From contig NC_029516.1 in assembly GCF_001577835.2 (NCBI RefSeq), forward strand, positions 71,431,221 to 71,495,220: DNA of 64,000 nucleotides, written 5' to 3'. The notes under the pieces were generated by a model. The model saw nothing but the letters and a program-made list of their open reading frames with translations. It searched no databases and had not been told where the DNA came from. The stretch comes from Coturnix japonica (lineage: Eukaryota > Chordata > Aves > Galliformes > Phasianidae). Shown here piece by piece: positions 12,378 to 24,148 of this stretch; the stretch's first letter is position 1; each line of letters starts with the position of its first letter. The position numbers were made by a program, and so were the translations under genes.

Positions 12378-14370
12378 GAAATTCAGTCGTACCGAATCAC
12401 ACCTAGCTCAAGAAGCAGCAAAGCCTGAGTGCTGGGGGCTGATGGCAAAACAAGCAGGATGACCTGTGCTGTCATTCTCCTGTATGGGAAAGGTTGGTTT
12501 GGATGCTGCAGCTCAACCAGACCCAAGTCAGCTGCTGGCCACCATGACGTGGTGCTGGCACATTATTCCTCCCCCTCCCAGCAGTGTGTGTTGAAGGACA
12601 TAGGAAAAGCACGGCCACTGCAGCAGCGTCTGGCAACTGTGGTGAGGCAGGTTGCCGTGGTCAGAAGCACAGCGAAAGCATTTCAGAGCAGGAGGATCAG
12701 CTTAGCAGGTGCCCCTGAGCCAGGTCCTCACGCTGTTCACAGCTTTAGCCCACTGCAAAATCACCACTGCTCACCCTCCTCTCAGCAAGCAATGGCGTGG
12801 AAGGGACTGGCAATGGATTCTAGGTGAAAAACACAGAAGCAGTTTTAACCACACGGGTATGCCCTGCTCCCTTTTCCTCTCTGCCAGTTGCACGTGTCTG
12901 TGCACCCACGTTCCTGCTCAGCACCACCTGGTTTCAAGGCTGGATGCCAGCACCCAGCAGGGTCTGCACATCCCTGGCTGCATGCAGGCAGCGGGCCCCA
13001 GGGCACGGTAATGGAGCTGAGCTGCAGCCTGTGCTGCACCAGCCCAGCCCTGCTGCCACCTCTGCATCAGCAGCAGCGTTCAAAGGCATGGAAATCAAAT
13101 TATATTTAGGTCAGGAATGTGTTTGAAGCAAAACTACCTATTATATTTAAAGCATCTTCTTTAGAGATTCTCCGCTGCTGCCAGGATGGCTGCTGCTGCA
13201 GGAACACTTGCTGTCTTTAATACGATCCTAATGATGCAGGAGGAGCTTCCAGAATCTGATTGTTGTTTAGCCGTAAATTAAGTTCATTCTCTCTCTTAGC
13301 CTAATTAATGATGCTAAATAAGAAGCCATCTGCTGGCAGCTCATTAGGTATCCCAAACAGTGACCAAGCCAGAGACCCAGGTCCTGCCCAGGACTCAGAG
13401 GGCATGGCCACATCAGTCCAACAGGTACATTATATTATCCTGTACCCTCAGGCCCCTTAGTGGCCCCACAGCAGCAGGTACCTCGGGATCCAGGAAGAGG
13501 AGATGCTGCTTTTCTGCCCTCCCTCCCTGGGATCCTCAGTGTTAGGGCTTTTGGGGTCAGGAGCATAAGCAGCTTGAGGAACCTGTTATCTTTTCCAGCT
13601 TGAACTGATGAGCGCACTCATCAGATAAAATGCGCTTCAAGCTAAAAGCAGACACGGGAATGGTTTGAATGAGGTTAGCAGAACAGCCACACAGGAAGGC
13701 TTCAGAGCCGGAGCACTCTCTGTATTATTTGATTAGCATGAACACAGCTCATGCGGTCCAGCAGCTGGAGGAAGGCTGTAATGCCTTCCTTCCTCTGGAC
13801 CTCTACCTAGTACCTATCTAGTACTACTACCAGCCTGCTGCAGCTAGAAAACCTACAGCTTCAGTTTTCAGACTTAAAAACCACTGGAGTGCTATGAGCA
13901 CAAGTAGCTGCATGGCACTCAGGATTAGTTCTCAGTTTCTATCCTCGGCTCTCTGTAAAAGGAGCAGCTTTTCTCCAGGGTTAACCTTGAATTCAGATTA
14001 GATTTGAGACAGAACTGGCAAAGAACTTTTTTTTTTTCTGTGAGCTGCTCATTGAGTCTGACTTATCAGCTTGATTCTAGAGGCTTGATATTGGATCCAT
14101 CTGTGCAAGAGCATCATTTTAGCTGGGAACAAATGTCAGTGAGGTCTCTCCGTAGTAAAACTCTAAAAGAGAAGGGAATGGAAGCGCTGATCAAAAGGAC
14201 CCACTCTAATCAAGCATCCTTGGGAGTGCAGAAGATAGCAGGAAGCATTCATGGAGCAGAGCAGAGCTATAGTGTGGGATTTAAAACAGTCCCAAAGGAG
14301 GGCCTCAAATGGGTTGTTTTCTTGAATCAAGTAAATCAAAATGATAAGCAAAGACTTCCAACTAGACACG

Positions 14371-14659
14371 TAGAATCACAGAATGGACTGGGTTGAAAAG
14401 GGCTGCAAAGATCATCCACTTCCAACCCCCCTGCTGTGTGCAGGGTCACCAACCACCAGACCAGGCTGCCCAGAGCCACATTCAGCCTGGTCTTGAATGC
14501 CTCCAGGGATGGGGCATCCACAGCCTCCTTGTGCAACCTGTTCCAGTGTGTCACCACCCTCTGAGTGGAAAACTTCCTCCTCATATCTAACCTAAACCTC
14601 CCCTGTCTCAGTTTAAAACCATTCCCCCTTGTCCTGTCACTATCCACCCTCTTAAACAT
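14371..14659 (-). mobile_element. CR1 LINE 3' fragment with ORF2 C-terminus (minus strand)
   Basis: Read on the minus strand, a frame encodes the CR1 ORF2 C-terminal pattern [20 protein letters not shown], followed by VVTHWNRL and [19 protein letters not shown]. After it comes the 3' UTR ending GTGATTCTA at 14371. The frame is still open, so this is a fairly young copy. It begins about 40 bases past the inferred GTF2E1 poly(A) signal and is not a host gene. Confidence 0.95.
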
Positions 14660-14699
14660 GACAAATTGGAAGACAATAAAGGGGAGAAGTTTCCATGTA

Positions 14700-15914
14700 T
14701 TTATTCCACTTTAAAATGACTTAAAAGCAAACTTAAAACACTTTATAAAAAGGAGTTCAAAATATCAAGAAGCTGAAAATCAAACCATAGAGGCGGCATT
14801 ACAGGGTTAGCAGAACCTAAAAAGCAGAATTAGTGTAAAACAGATTTACAGCCTCAGTGAACAGCAAAGTCAGACTGCCCATGTAAACCGAGCAGCACGC
14901 AATGCTGCCCCTACCCTCTGAAACACCAAATTCTTTTATCACTTTGCTTGCTGGATAAGAAAACACTACAATTTAAAAGAAAAACGTCACTTTCGGCTGG
15001 TAGAGAAAACATTACAAATACGGTATTGCTCTGTAGGCACTGGTATGTGGTTTTCTATGAGAAAAGAGCATGCCAGAGCAGAATTCAAAATCGCATGATT
15101 TCACTTAAATTGATGCAACCTGGGTGTGAATGAAAATACAAACTAGCGATGCTGTTTCTCTGGTAGTGCCTGACAGCAGCCCTGCACACAGCGGGCCATC
15201 GCTGCCCTGGAGGCTGGACAGAGCTCGGCAAAAGTGCCAGGCAGCACTGGTAAGTCAGAGCTCCCTGACGGCTCAGATCCATGAAAGGCTTTTGTTACAC
15301 CGACAGAGTGGCTGTGTGCTTGCCAAGACTTTCACTCTGTGTTCTGAGTTACTCTTGACCTTGAGGTGCTGAGGTGACTAAGGAGAGAGGGGGAGCAAAG
15401 AAAGGAACGTGTTGCTGCCCAGAACAGGGGCCGTTCAGCTGTGACTGCACCATGGCCAGCGGCTGCTGGCAGGAGATCAGCCACAAGTACTGCCCAAGCA
15501 GAGCACTACTTCCCTCTCCTCTGAGCTATGCACACCTTCTGCAGAACACTCTGACCACACCATGGAGCACTTGTGTTCTCTGAGGGCAGAGACATGGAGC
15601 TCACTAGGACCTGCAACAAAAATAGACCCGAGCAATTGGGGGGAGACAGCTGCTCAGCCGTGGAGAGGGTTAAACCAGTGCTGGGCACCCTGAAGTAGAT
15701 TTTTAGCTCGCAAGCATCCTCACTTATCCTCCCCTACCTGTTTTGGCACACAGAGCCTTCCTGCTCCCCCTCTCTGGTGGGCAAGATGCCTGAGATCAGC
15801 AGCTCCAAGCCCCAGTGTCCCTGTGCACAGGTGAGGAAAGATTCAGTCTTCTGTTTTACTAGGAAGTCTCTGGATTAAAAAAAACTGTTTAAAAAATGTT
15901 GTGGCAGGAAGCAG
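14700..15914 (-). other. GTF2E1: Probable GTF2E1 3' UTR ending at an AATAAA signal
   Basis: On the minus strand the first canonical AATAAA after the stop codon is at 14705-14700, giving a 3' UTR of about 1.2 kb. No other AATAAA or ATTAAA was seen in between. A T-rich stretch follows the signal, and a CR1 copy begins about 40 bases further on. The extent is inference, since no transcript data are visible here. Open frames in this interval on either strand have no recognisable homology. Confidence 0.55.
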
Positions 15915-16345
15915 TTAGTCAAACATATCCTCAAACATGCGTCGTCCCATGGCTATATAAACCTCTTTTTCCTCCGGAGTCATCTGGGCCACCAGCTCAG
16001 GGCGCTGGCTCACTTGGCTGTAAGTGTGTGGACGCCCAGCCACCGTGACGGTGGGGTCCTCTGCCACCACCTCAAATTCTTCCTCCTCATCCTCCTCTTC
16101 CAGCCCGTACGCCATGGTGGCTGCAGCAGGAGGACGGGGAGGAGTTTCTTCCTCTGACTCGCTGGTCTCACTCTCGGAGTCACTGGCATTGGCACCGGAG
16201 AGAGGAGCAGCACCTCCAGTGGCGACTGTAGAAGCGGAGGGTGTCTTCTTCTCATGGATCAGCAGGGCACGCATCACCTCTTCATTATCATCCAGAGCTG
16301 CCCGGCCCTCCTCACGCTCCTGGAAGGCATCCAGGTCCCGCCCTC
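15915..16345 (-). CDS. GTF2E1: GTF2E1 exon 5, last coding exon: acidic TFIIH-binding C-terminus (residues 299-441)
   Basis: The acceptor CTCTTTGCAG is followed by [14 protein letters not shown], as in human, and the exon ends at a TAA stop (15915-15917). Residues 353-370 are a Ser/Glu-rich stretch ([12 protein letters not shown]). Residues 381-395 are the acidic motif [16 protein letters not shown]. In human, the corresponding Phe and Val in this motif insert into the p62 subunit of TFIIH. Here F389 and V392 keep that F-x-x-V spacing. The terminal block [20 protein letters not shown] and the ending RRMFEDMFD are highly conserved. The Ala/Pro-rich spacer at 366-377 diverges from human, as expected for disordered sequence. 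The upstream in-frame ATG belongs to the intron. Confidence 0.97.
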
Positions 16346-16497
16346 CTGCAAAGAGATTGCAAAGGAATGAGAGTTTCCCCAGGGAGAATAGGGTGCTGGA
16401 ACTGAAGGTGCCCTGAATCTTAAATTCCCTTCTGCTGCTGTGCATCCTCAGCTGTGTCACAACCCTTTTGGGTGCCCTTAAGAGATGGAGAGAATGA

Positions 16498-16560
16498 AGT
16501 TTTCTCTTAACTGGAGCACTAGATGATCTTTGAGGTCCCTTCCATCTTCCAACTTCTGTC
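16498..16560 (+). mobile_element. Short CR1 3' tail fragment (plus strand)
   Basis: CACTAGATGATCTTTGAGGT followed by CCCTTCCATCTTCCAAC is a CR1 3' UTR end. It stops where sequence of another CR1, from its internal coding region, begins. The two are therefore separate insertions next to each other. Confidence 0.7.
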
Positions 16561-17255
16561 TGTTTAAGGAACTACTGGATAAATGAGAACAGACTTCAAC
16601 AGACATGGAGAAGGCTGAGGCACTCAGCGAGTTCTCTATCTCAGTCTTCACTGCCAGTCAGGCTTCCCATAACTTATACATCCCTGAACCTCTAGATGGG
16701 GGCCGGAGGAGCAAAATGCAACCCACTGTAAGAGCAGTGCAAGTTCAAGACCACCTATGAGACTGAATCTATACAAGTATATAGACTCTATAGAATCTAT
16801 GGATTCTCTATGGAATCTATACAAGTATATATACAAGGCTAGACAACATGCACTGCAGGGTCCTGAAGGAGCTGGCTGATGTGGTTGCCAAGCCAATCTC
16901 TGTCATATTTTAAAAGCTATAGCTATCAGAAGTCCCTGGTAACTGGAAAAAGGAAAACATCGCTCCCATTTTTAAGAGAGAGAAAGGAACACTGGGGGAA
17001 TTGCAGGCCGGTGAGCCTCACCTCTGTGTCTGATCATGGAACAGATACTCTTGGAAGCTATGTTAAGGCAGATGGAAGATGAGGTGATCCAAAAAAGCCA
17101 GCAAAGCTACACCAAGGTCATGCTGTGCCTGACCAAACTGGTGGCTGTGGTGGGTGGCAACTCTTTCCATGACAGGGGAGCTTGAACTAGATGACCTTTA
17201 AGGTCCCTTCAGATCCAAGTCATTATATGATTCTATGGTTCTATGATCATGGGGA
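16561..17255 (+). mobile_element. CR1 LINE copy with internal ORF2 sequence joined to its 3' end (plus strand)
   Basis: The opening matches the CR1 region before the reverse transcriptase: GGAGAAGGCTGAGGCACTCA, then CTCAGTCTTCACTGCCAGTC. It continues through GGAGCTGGCTGATGTGGTTG and the RT start (CCGGTGAGCCTCACCTCTGT). At about 17130 it jumps to the 3' UTR (CTAGATGACCTTTAAGGTCC) and ends in ATTCTATGGTTCTATGA. The middle of the reverse transcriptase is missing, so an internal deletion of well over 1 kb is inferred relative to full CR1. A short AT-rich duplication lies inside it. Confidence 0.85.
16765..16833. repeat. AT-rich direct repeat inside a CR1 copy
   Basis: The 19-base unit GAATCTATACAAGTATATA occurs at 16765-16783 and again at 16813-16831, separated by related CTATAGAATCTATGGATTC sequence. 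It looks like local slippage or duplication within the CR1 copy. Confidence 0.85.
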
Positions 17256-19719
17256 GCTTCCAGCACAGGCTACAAACACAGAGCCCAAGCCTGGCCCTAC
17301 CCTGCTGAGCTCTTCATCTATAAGGATTAAGATGGATCCAAGCAGGGAGTATAAGGAAATCATGTGTTATAAAACAGCACTGTTTACAGACTGCATAAAA
17401 CAGTCTGGTAAGCTCGGGATTGCACTTATCAGGCAGGAAGGGGAAAAGTTCATTAGAGGATCATGGTGAGAGTGCGTGGGATTTATCCTGCAAAGCTGAT
17501 GAAGCTCACAGCCTGAAGCCACACTGTGCAGCACAGCGTGCAAGGCTGTGTTAAAAGAGCTGCCTTTCCACATGCCAACCTGCAGCCGAGCCAGAACAGT
17601 GAGGCCGGTCTGTCTGGCTCTCTACCTGCATCTTCTATCTGAAAGGGACTGCGGTTTCCCATCTGGCAGATGCAAGACCTGTGTCCCTGTTTCAGTAAGG
17701 TTAGCTGCACAATAGCTGAGAGAGGTCTGACGAGGTTTGGGCAGGCAGGGTGTCTGCAGTTCACAGATTCAAAAGCTAAAATTCTTGCTCAAGAAGTGGC
17801 TTTCTTGAAGAAAACATCTTATGTTTGCTGAGTACTGTGAGTCTTCTTAATATCAGTAAACCTACAGGCACTAGGAAGGAAAAAAAGAGATACAGAAAAC
17901 CTTATGTACCAAAAAGGTCCAAAAAGTAGGACAGACTCCCCAAGGCAAACTTTCTCTCTTGCACCAAGAGAAGCTGTGTGCAAACAATTGCTGGAGCCGA
18001 TGTGATGGCCTTCTGCTTTCATAAATTAACACCGCTTGCCTTCTTTTCCAAGACCTGGGATGTGAGCCCCACATCCAAGCAGCTGGCACCCAAGCCTTTC
18101 CCTCAAGAGATCAAAAATGCACTTGTTGAGATGAAAAAATGCCGAGAAACAGGTAAACTAAGGAAGAAAGTTCTGCATTTTGCACTGAAAGCAAGGGGAG
18201 TTTGTGGCCACCCCTTTCCTGTGGTAAAATAAAGGTCAAAAGACCCACCTCTAACTTCATGGGAACTGTGTTCTATTGTAAATGAAGCTTTAGTAACAGG
18301 TGATGGCCACAACTATTACTAATATACTGAGAAAATTCTTCAAAGAAAGGAAAAGGAAAGGCATTAGGTTGGCAGCCTTATATTTGCCTGCCTGTCTGTG
18401 ATTCTACAGCACAAAAGACTTTTGTGAGAACTGTTCCTGCCAGATCCAAGCAGTCAATGTTTTCATTTAGCAGCCCCAAATTTTATTCCTTCCTATTTAT
18501 GACATGCAAGAGTCATAGGAATGTGTTCCAACAGCAATTCCAGGCTATTTCCACAAGCTCCCTCTTTGATCTCCAGCAATGAGGTGAAGCAGTGATGCCA
18601 TTGCACTGTAGGAGATACACTCTCCCTCCATGTTCTTCAGTGTCATCTGAGAAACATTTATGCTGTGTACATCAAAAGTTGTCTCAAGGAACCCGTTTAA
18701 AAATAGAGGTGAACTGAAAGTCTAGTAGAAAAACATGATGGGAACTCTTATGTCTCCTTGTGTAACATCACCTGGTAGGCTGCAACAGGAGGTTCATTTA
18801 ATTACCACCTTGTTTGATCTATTGGGATAATGTTATAGATCCATTTGTACTGAAGGCGTTGCATGCAAACAACATCAGCAGGTATTTTCTGACCATTTGT
18901 TCACATCTCCTTCTACATATAGCATTCCTCTCCTCTTTGGGTGCTAGGGAAGGAGCTATTTCGGGATCTCATGCTTATACACAATTCCCTTTTGCCATCT
19001 TCTGTTCCTAGGGCACCAACAGGGATTATTCTATAATCCCTAAGTGACTTGGAAGACTGCATCTATTGATTTACACTCACACAAATGACAAAAGGTCTCT
19101 CTTTCCTATTTTTAGTGTGTAAGTTTCAATAGCAAACTTAGCAATCCAGAAAGTTTCTACTAATGCCTACAAGATCTTAGCTATAGTCAGCCAACGTGTC
19201 CTCAATATGAATGAAAAGAAAAGCAAAGACGATGAGAAACCAACAAAAAGCAAGGACTCACCTGTGACAGGCTTCCCTGCTGTGCTTATTTCTGATACAC
19301 TCTTCATATAAAATATTTTGTATGAGGGGAGCACCAAAACACTGCTGGGGGGTTTGATAGGCTTCAAAGTCACCAAATGTTAATAAATGCTAGTTTCCAG
19401 TAGTGTCCCATTGGGGGCCAGCTTTCTAGATGAAACTGAAAGACCTTCATCCAAAAGCTATAAACTCTCAAGGTATGAGAACATCCATTAATAAAGGTAT
19501 AGGAAGAGGTAACAGATAATTAACATTTCAGAAGCACAAACAATTCTATGCATCTAATCGACTGGGATTTTTTACATCTACCTACACCACAGGTGCTTTG
19601 CACAGGAGAAGGGAGCTGACAACATCTGAAGAGCTGGGACCAGCAGCTGTACACATGGAGTAATATATTTCTGGCATCACATAAGCAGAGCAGCACTTCT
19701 GCTCTGTGAATTTTCTTAC

Positions 19720-19964
19720 CATCCTTGATTTCATCAGGATCGTAAGCCCCCTGCACTGTGCTCTCCCGTAGCCAAATTGGCCTCTCTCGGGCTGGCTTTC
19801 CTTCACTTGCAGATCTGTTAACATCCTCCTGATCTTCCATGCTGATGACAACATTCTGGGTATACAAGTCCTCATAGGATGGTCCTTTCGTAGTCCAGGC
19901 TTCTCTGTGATGTCCGCCCGTAACCCCAGCTGTCCCTGAACCAGTCCCAGCTGTACGTTCTTTG
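19720..19964 (-). CDS. GTF2E1: GTF2E1 exon 4: linker and conserved central segment (residues 217-298 and part of 299)
   Basis: The acceptor TTTTTCTGTAG at 19965 leads into [20 protein letters not shown], a Gly/Ala/Thr-rich linker less conserved than its flanks. Then comes the well conserved block [20 protein letters not shown], followed by [20 protein letters not shown]. Human has the same blocks in the same order. The donor is GATG|GTAAGAAA. The exon is 245 nt and leaves one base of a glycine codon. An ATG-initiated frame inside this exon that reads through the donor into the intron is an artefact. In the family this region lies between the zinc ribbon and the acidic C-terminus and contributes to contacts within the initiation complex. 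Confidence 0.96.
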
Positions 19965-20447
19965 CTACAGAAAAATCAAAGAGACAAAAAAACAGAGCAC
20001 TCAGAACAAACCCCATTGGTCAGCATTGCAACACTTAAACTAGACTATCTGCACCAAGAATTTTCATTTCTAACGCGTGGTCCAGGAATTTCTAAAGCAG
20101 TTTGCTGATATGGGCAACTTGTGGTCTTTAATGGGAAGCCCTACACAAAGCCACAGCAACTTCTAAAGCAGGTGCTGAAGAGAATAAGTAATATTAAGGA
20201 TGCTGATGTACTTAATATAAAAACAAATGTACAATTCCAGAATACCTTGAAACAAAAGTCACAGCAGCAAAACTTGGTCCCACAGTAATCTACTGTTTGG
20301 CATCTGGTCACTTTTTATGCTTTTACACAGCAACTTTATACTGCATAAAATCCATGACTAGATTTGAAGCAAGTCAGGTGATAGCAGCAAAGACCCTTCA
20401 TGCTCCATCTGTGAGACACTAACCTCAGGGCTCCTGAAGGGGTTAAC

Positions 20448-21164
20448 TCATCGTAAAAAATACCAATCTAACCCTTGCTTGAATGGTGAGTGACAGTGCT
20501 CATCTCCCCTCATTATGCAGCATATCTGCACTGTCCATGGACTGCCCTGGGAGGAGTGGGAAATCCAGGCAGAGAAAGATGAGAGGACAGCTTCAAACCA
20601 GGGACATGGGTTGGGCAATGGGCTTCGCATGGTGCTGGAGAGTAGGAAGAGATAAGAAAGAACTGTCTTCACAGCAAAAAAAAAAAAGCTGGAGGGGAAA
20701 GGTGATAACAGAATGTGAGGGTAGGACAGGCACAGTCTAGCACTGCTTTGTGTTCTGAGAGGAGCTGCTGCCGGCACATTTTCCTTCAGGCTCCCTTCTA
20801 GCTCAGGGGACTGATGAAGAAAGGAAACAGTCCTGCTTGAATGTGATGGAAAGAGGACATCAGGTGGAGTATTTTCTGCATACTGATGGGAATGAGCCGA
20901 AAATACTCTCTGGCTACAGATGCAGAAGAATGGAAGCTCTCTGCTCTCCAGGTGGGGGAAATCAGTGGTGACTATTCCTCTACTTCTGAATTGTATTTCA
21001 TTTTCACAGATAAACAATAGATTCTCTGCACATTGAGCCCATCCACAACCCCTGTTAGATGCCATAGAATTGCAGCCATCCGACTGCCAATGGCAAAGGC
21101 TGCTAAGGCTTTTCACGGTTACCAGACCTGCATGGGTTTCTCCTTTTTGTCCAGAGGAAATCAA
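20448..21164 (-). other. Unassigned 238-codon open reading frame inside GTF2E1 intron 3
   Basis: This is the longest open frame in the window and is on the same strand as GTF2E1. The predicted product is Ser/Phe/Leu/Cys-rich and has a run of phenylalanines encoded by the poly-A/T tract at 20679-20690. No domain, signal peptide or transmembrane pattern is convincing. Real coding sequence is doubtful: the homopolymer lies in frame, the composition looks random and no splice sites frame it. Frames this long are uncommon by chance but not excluded. Confidence 0.12.
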
Positions 21165-24148
21165 TGATGGATGCTAACAGTGTTCCTGCTCTGCTGCCAG
21201 CTGCTATCAGCTGAGCTGACACAAGTTGTGAGCGAGCATGGTTCATTTGCTGCTATCTACCCGGCAACCTTTCCTCCAACGGAGAAGCTTAAAATAAGGT
21301 TGCAGTTGGAGACCTGAGTAATACTCATCTTTTTAAATCAGTGAGGATTTAACCACTGCTTGACAAGCTAGTTCTGCACATTTTTTAAGTGTAAACAAGG
21401 GGGAAACACAGGCAGGTGATCATCTTTCTTCCCCAGATATAAAATATCAGCGTGCTGAGCATCGGTTAGGACTGAGGACTGTTCACAGCCTCTTAATAGT
21501 GCATTCGCTGTGATCCAACAGCAAAATACTTCCCAATGTTTGTGTTAGCATGTGTCCACACGCTAAGTGCTCCTCTCCCACAGGCAGCCCCGCTAGGAAA
21601 GCTTCACAGCAACCTTGAATTTCTGGGCTGAAGGAAAAGACTCGTGCACATGCACAGCTTATATAACCTAAGGAACCACACAGAGAGACCTTCTTCCCAG
21701 TGTGTTATTTCAAGTGTTGGCACCTTTCAGTTTTCCAAGACAGGCATGTGTTCTGTGAAAAGCACCGCTCTGCTTCCCACACAATAGAAATCCGTAACCA
21801 GCGTTTCCCTGACAATTTTATGTAATCCACTTTCCTCACAAGATGCACAATGCAACTCTCCCCCAGCCTCTCCCTCTCCAGGCTGCAGTGTGACAGCTAA
21901 ATACTCTCCAGTGCCAAGAGCCGCCTAATAATACTTTCACACAGAGGTGCCCAGAAGTAGATTCGAAATGGACTTCTTGCCCACGCAGTATCATTTAGCC
22001 GCAAAATACTTATTCTGTAACGTCAGGAACATTTCAAAATGAAGGTAAGAGCTGTAAGAAACACCTACAACATGAATTACTTCAAACCAGCTACTGCAAT
22101 GTGTCACATTCACCTGGAATAATGAAGACATTTTGTCGACTCTCAGACCTCAGTGAACTTTGTGAGCGTATCCCAACTCACCGCATCATTTATGCAACTG
22201 CATCTCCAACCGTACCGCTAGAAGGAGTGGGCAGCCTCAAGGCTATGTGACCAGCAGAATATTCCTTACTGCAAGAAGAGATCTTACTGTTCAGCACACC
22301 CATCCAAGAGATGGGATTAAACACCCTAGATCAGGCACCTGAAAAAGGCTAGGTGTGCAAGCTGCCTTACAGTCAGCACAGGGCAGATGAAGGCAGTGCA
22401 CTCTTACAATACTTCCTCTGTTAGATCCAAGATGCACTTCTTCACCTGGTTCCAGACATTGCACAGCCACCCCGGAGCCAGGAACTGCTCAGACAGCAGA
22501 AGCTCAGTGGCCCAGCTCTACATTTGCTCTGTCACCCATGGGTTGTTTAACCATGATGGAGGTTGCTCCATGAGTGGTTAAGCTACAAGTATGACATAAA
22601 TAATTCTTAACATAGCTGAAGTATGGCCCACAGAAACCACAGTGTGCAATGGGAAAACAAGTTGAAATTTTCATCTCAAGCCTGTCCAGGCTACTAATTA
22701 AAGGTCTTGCAAAACAAGGATAACTCTCTTTGTGCTGTATTTGAAACAAAGCACTCTTTCATTTAGCTGTTCTTAACAGATTCAGCTTCAAAGGAAACAA
22801 CCTGTGGTACTTGATAGCATGACCACAAAAAAATGAATTCTGTGAAGATTAATGCTATCTAACACCATGCTATTCTGACATAAGAAAACGAAGGGGATAT
22901 TAAAATCCATCTGTTACAGGAAATCATGCAGAATGGCTCAGATAAAGCACGTATATTTTGAAAACTATGTGGCTAACTCACACTCTGCCAAGATTAAGCA
23001 AATTAATGACTCTTAGGAAAGTACAGATGGAGGTACGACCAGTTTCCATGGCAGGTGAATGACAATTGCATGCAGTTGGTGTAGCTGGTTAGAGCTTCAG
23101 CACCCACAAGTTGTCTGTGTCTGTGCAGAGAGATGTGAGCACTTTGTGACCTCTTCTGTCTGTTTCAGAATCATCAAAAGTCAACTCTGTCAATGATTTC
23201 AAAAACTCAAGACCCTATAAAATGGCCATATTAAATAACCCAGGATTTGGCACTTAAAAAAAAACCAACCTCAGAGCAGTACTTTCATGCAATTATCTGC
23301 CTTGAATTAATAAGAGTTAATAAATAATTAAATCATCATATGTGCTGAAGTAAGTTGTGCTCAAGAAAGGATTTAAAAATGCTTATTTATTTTGTCATTC
23401 CTTGCTTGGAGTAATTAATCATTTACAGTGTTTTTTAAGTATTTAAGAGTCAAGCAAGTGGGTGATCCTATTTAATCATGGGACTGTACCAAGCTTCTGC
23501 TGTGCTGACTTTCTGTGCACTGAGACCAGGTAGCCATGGGGAAGACTGAGAACTGACCCTTTTTTTGGTGGGGTTATCCCCGTTTTAGTACACAAACTAC
23601 AGAACGTAGCTTTTAAAGCAAAATTTAGTGATTCAGCTTGGGAACAAAGGCTTCAAAGACTCCCCGTATCAACACAGACATATTGAGTGACCTTGGAAAA
23701 ATCTTCTCCCCTCCATATACTGCTTCTGTTTTTCTACCAGAACGATGAGCAAAATTAGCTACATCCTTGGCTAGAAAAAGACTATGAATAGACAAGTAAT
23801 TTTTATTATACTAATTAGAAACTGTCTAGCATTAATATATGATGAACATTCTCTCTCAAGGTTAGCTTGAAAGTAAAGAAAAGTGTTTCTTGCTTGTTCT
23901 CCCATTAACTAAAGTCAAGCATCCTGGCACTGTGGGAATGCTTCCCCCTGTGGTACAGATTTTTTTTCTTGGGTGTTTAATTATTTTTTTAAACAGAGAG
24001 AAGTACATCACATTTCGCTATAGCTGACAAAACTGACAGCTCCCCACATCTTTCTGCATTATTTAAACATCACCGATTTTTGTTCAACTACAAAAGTTCT
24101 GAAAGAAAATGTCATTTCCCAAAGGCAGGAAGGTTTAAAGATCGAAGG

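Larger units (their letters stand above)
8379..14370. other. Intergenic sequence with GC-richer patches, no gene recognised
   Basis: Overlapping open frames of 141 (plus, 9044-9469) and 167 codons (minus, 8954-9457) lie in a GC-richer patch but show no known domain. A purine-rich tract spans about 12258-12377. Patches at 9465-9545, 10425-10500 and 13080-13360 are dense in TAAT-type motifs. Nothing else could be assigned. Confidence 0.45.
16346..19719. other. GTF2E1: GTF2E1 intron 4 (about 3.4 kb)
   Basis: This intron separates the last two coding exons. Its part near exon 5 holds two adjoining CR1 pieces (16498-17250). The rest (17251-19719) is unique sequence with only short frames and no recognised element. 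Confidence 0.9.

Noticed and set aside
1-14000. Possible STXBP5L exons, expected left of GTF2E1 by human synteny
   Set aside because: No WD40 or tomosyn-type sequence, including its expected N-terminus, was found in any frame. The gene probably begins further left.
16346-16460. N-terminal extension of the last GTF2E1 exon frame starting MTQLRMHSS
   Set aside because: A clear acceptor lies at 16346 and the extension has no similarity to TFIIE-alpha. It is intron read-through.
23075-23110. tRNA-like string (GGTGTAGCTGGTTAGAGC) on the plus strand
   Set aside because: It resembles a tRNA D-arm, but no anticodon arm, T-arm or acceptor stem follows in register. At best it is a tiny tRNA-derived relic.
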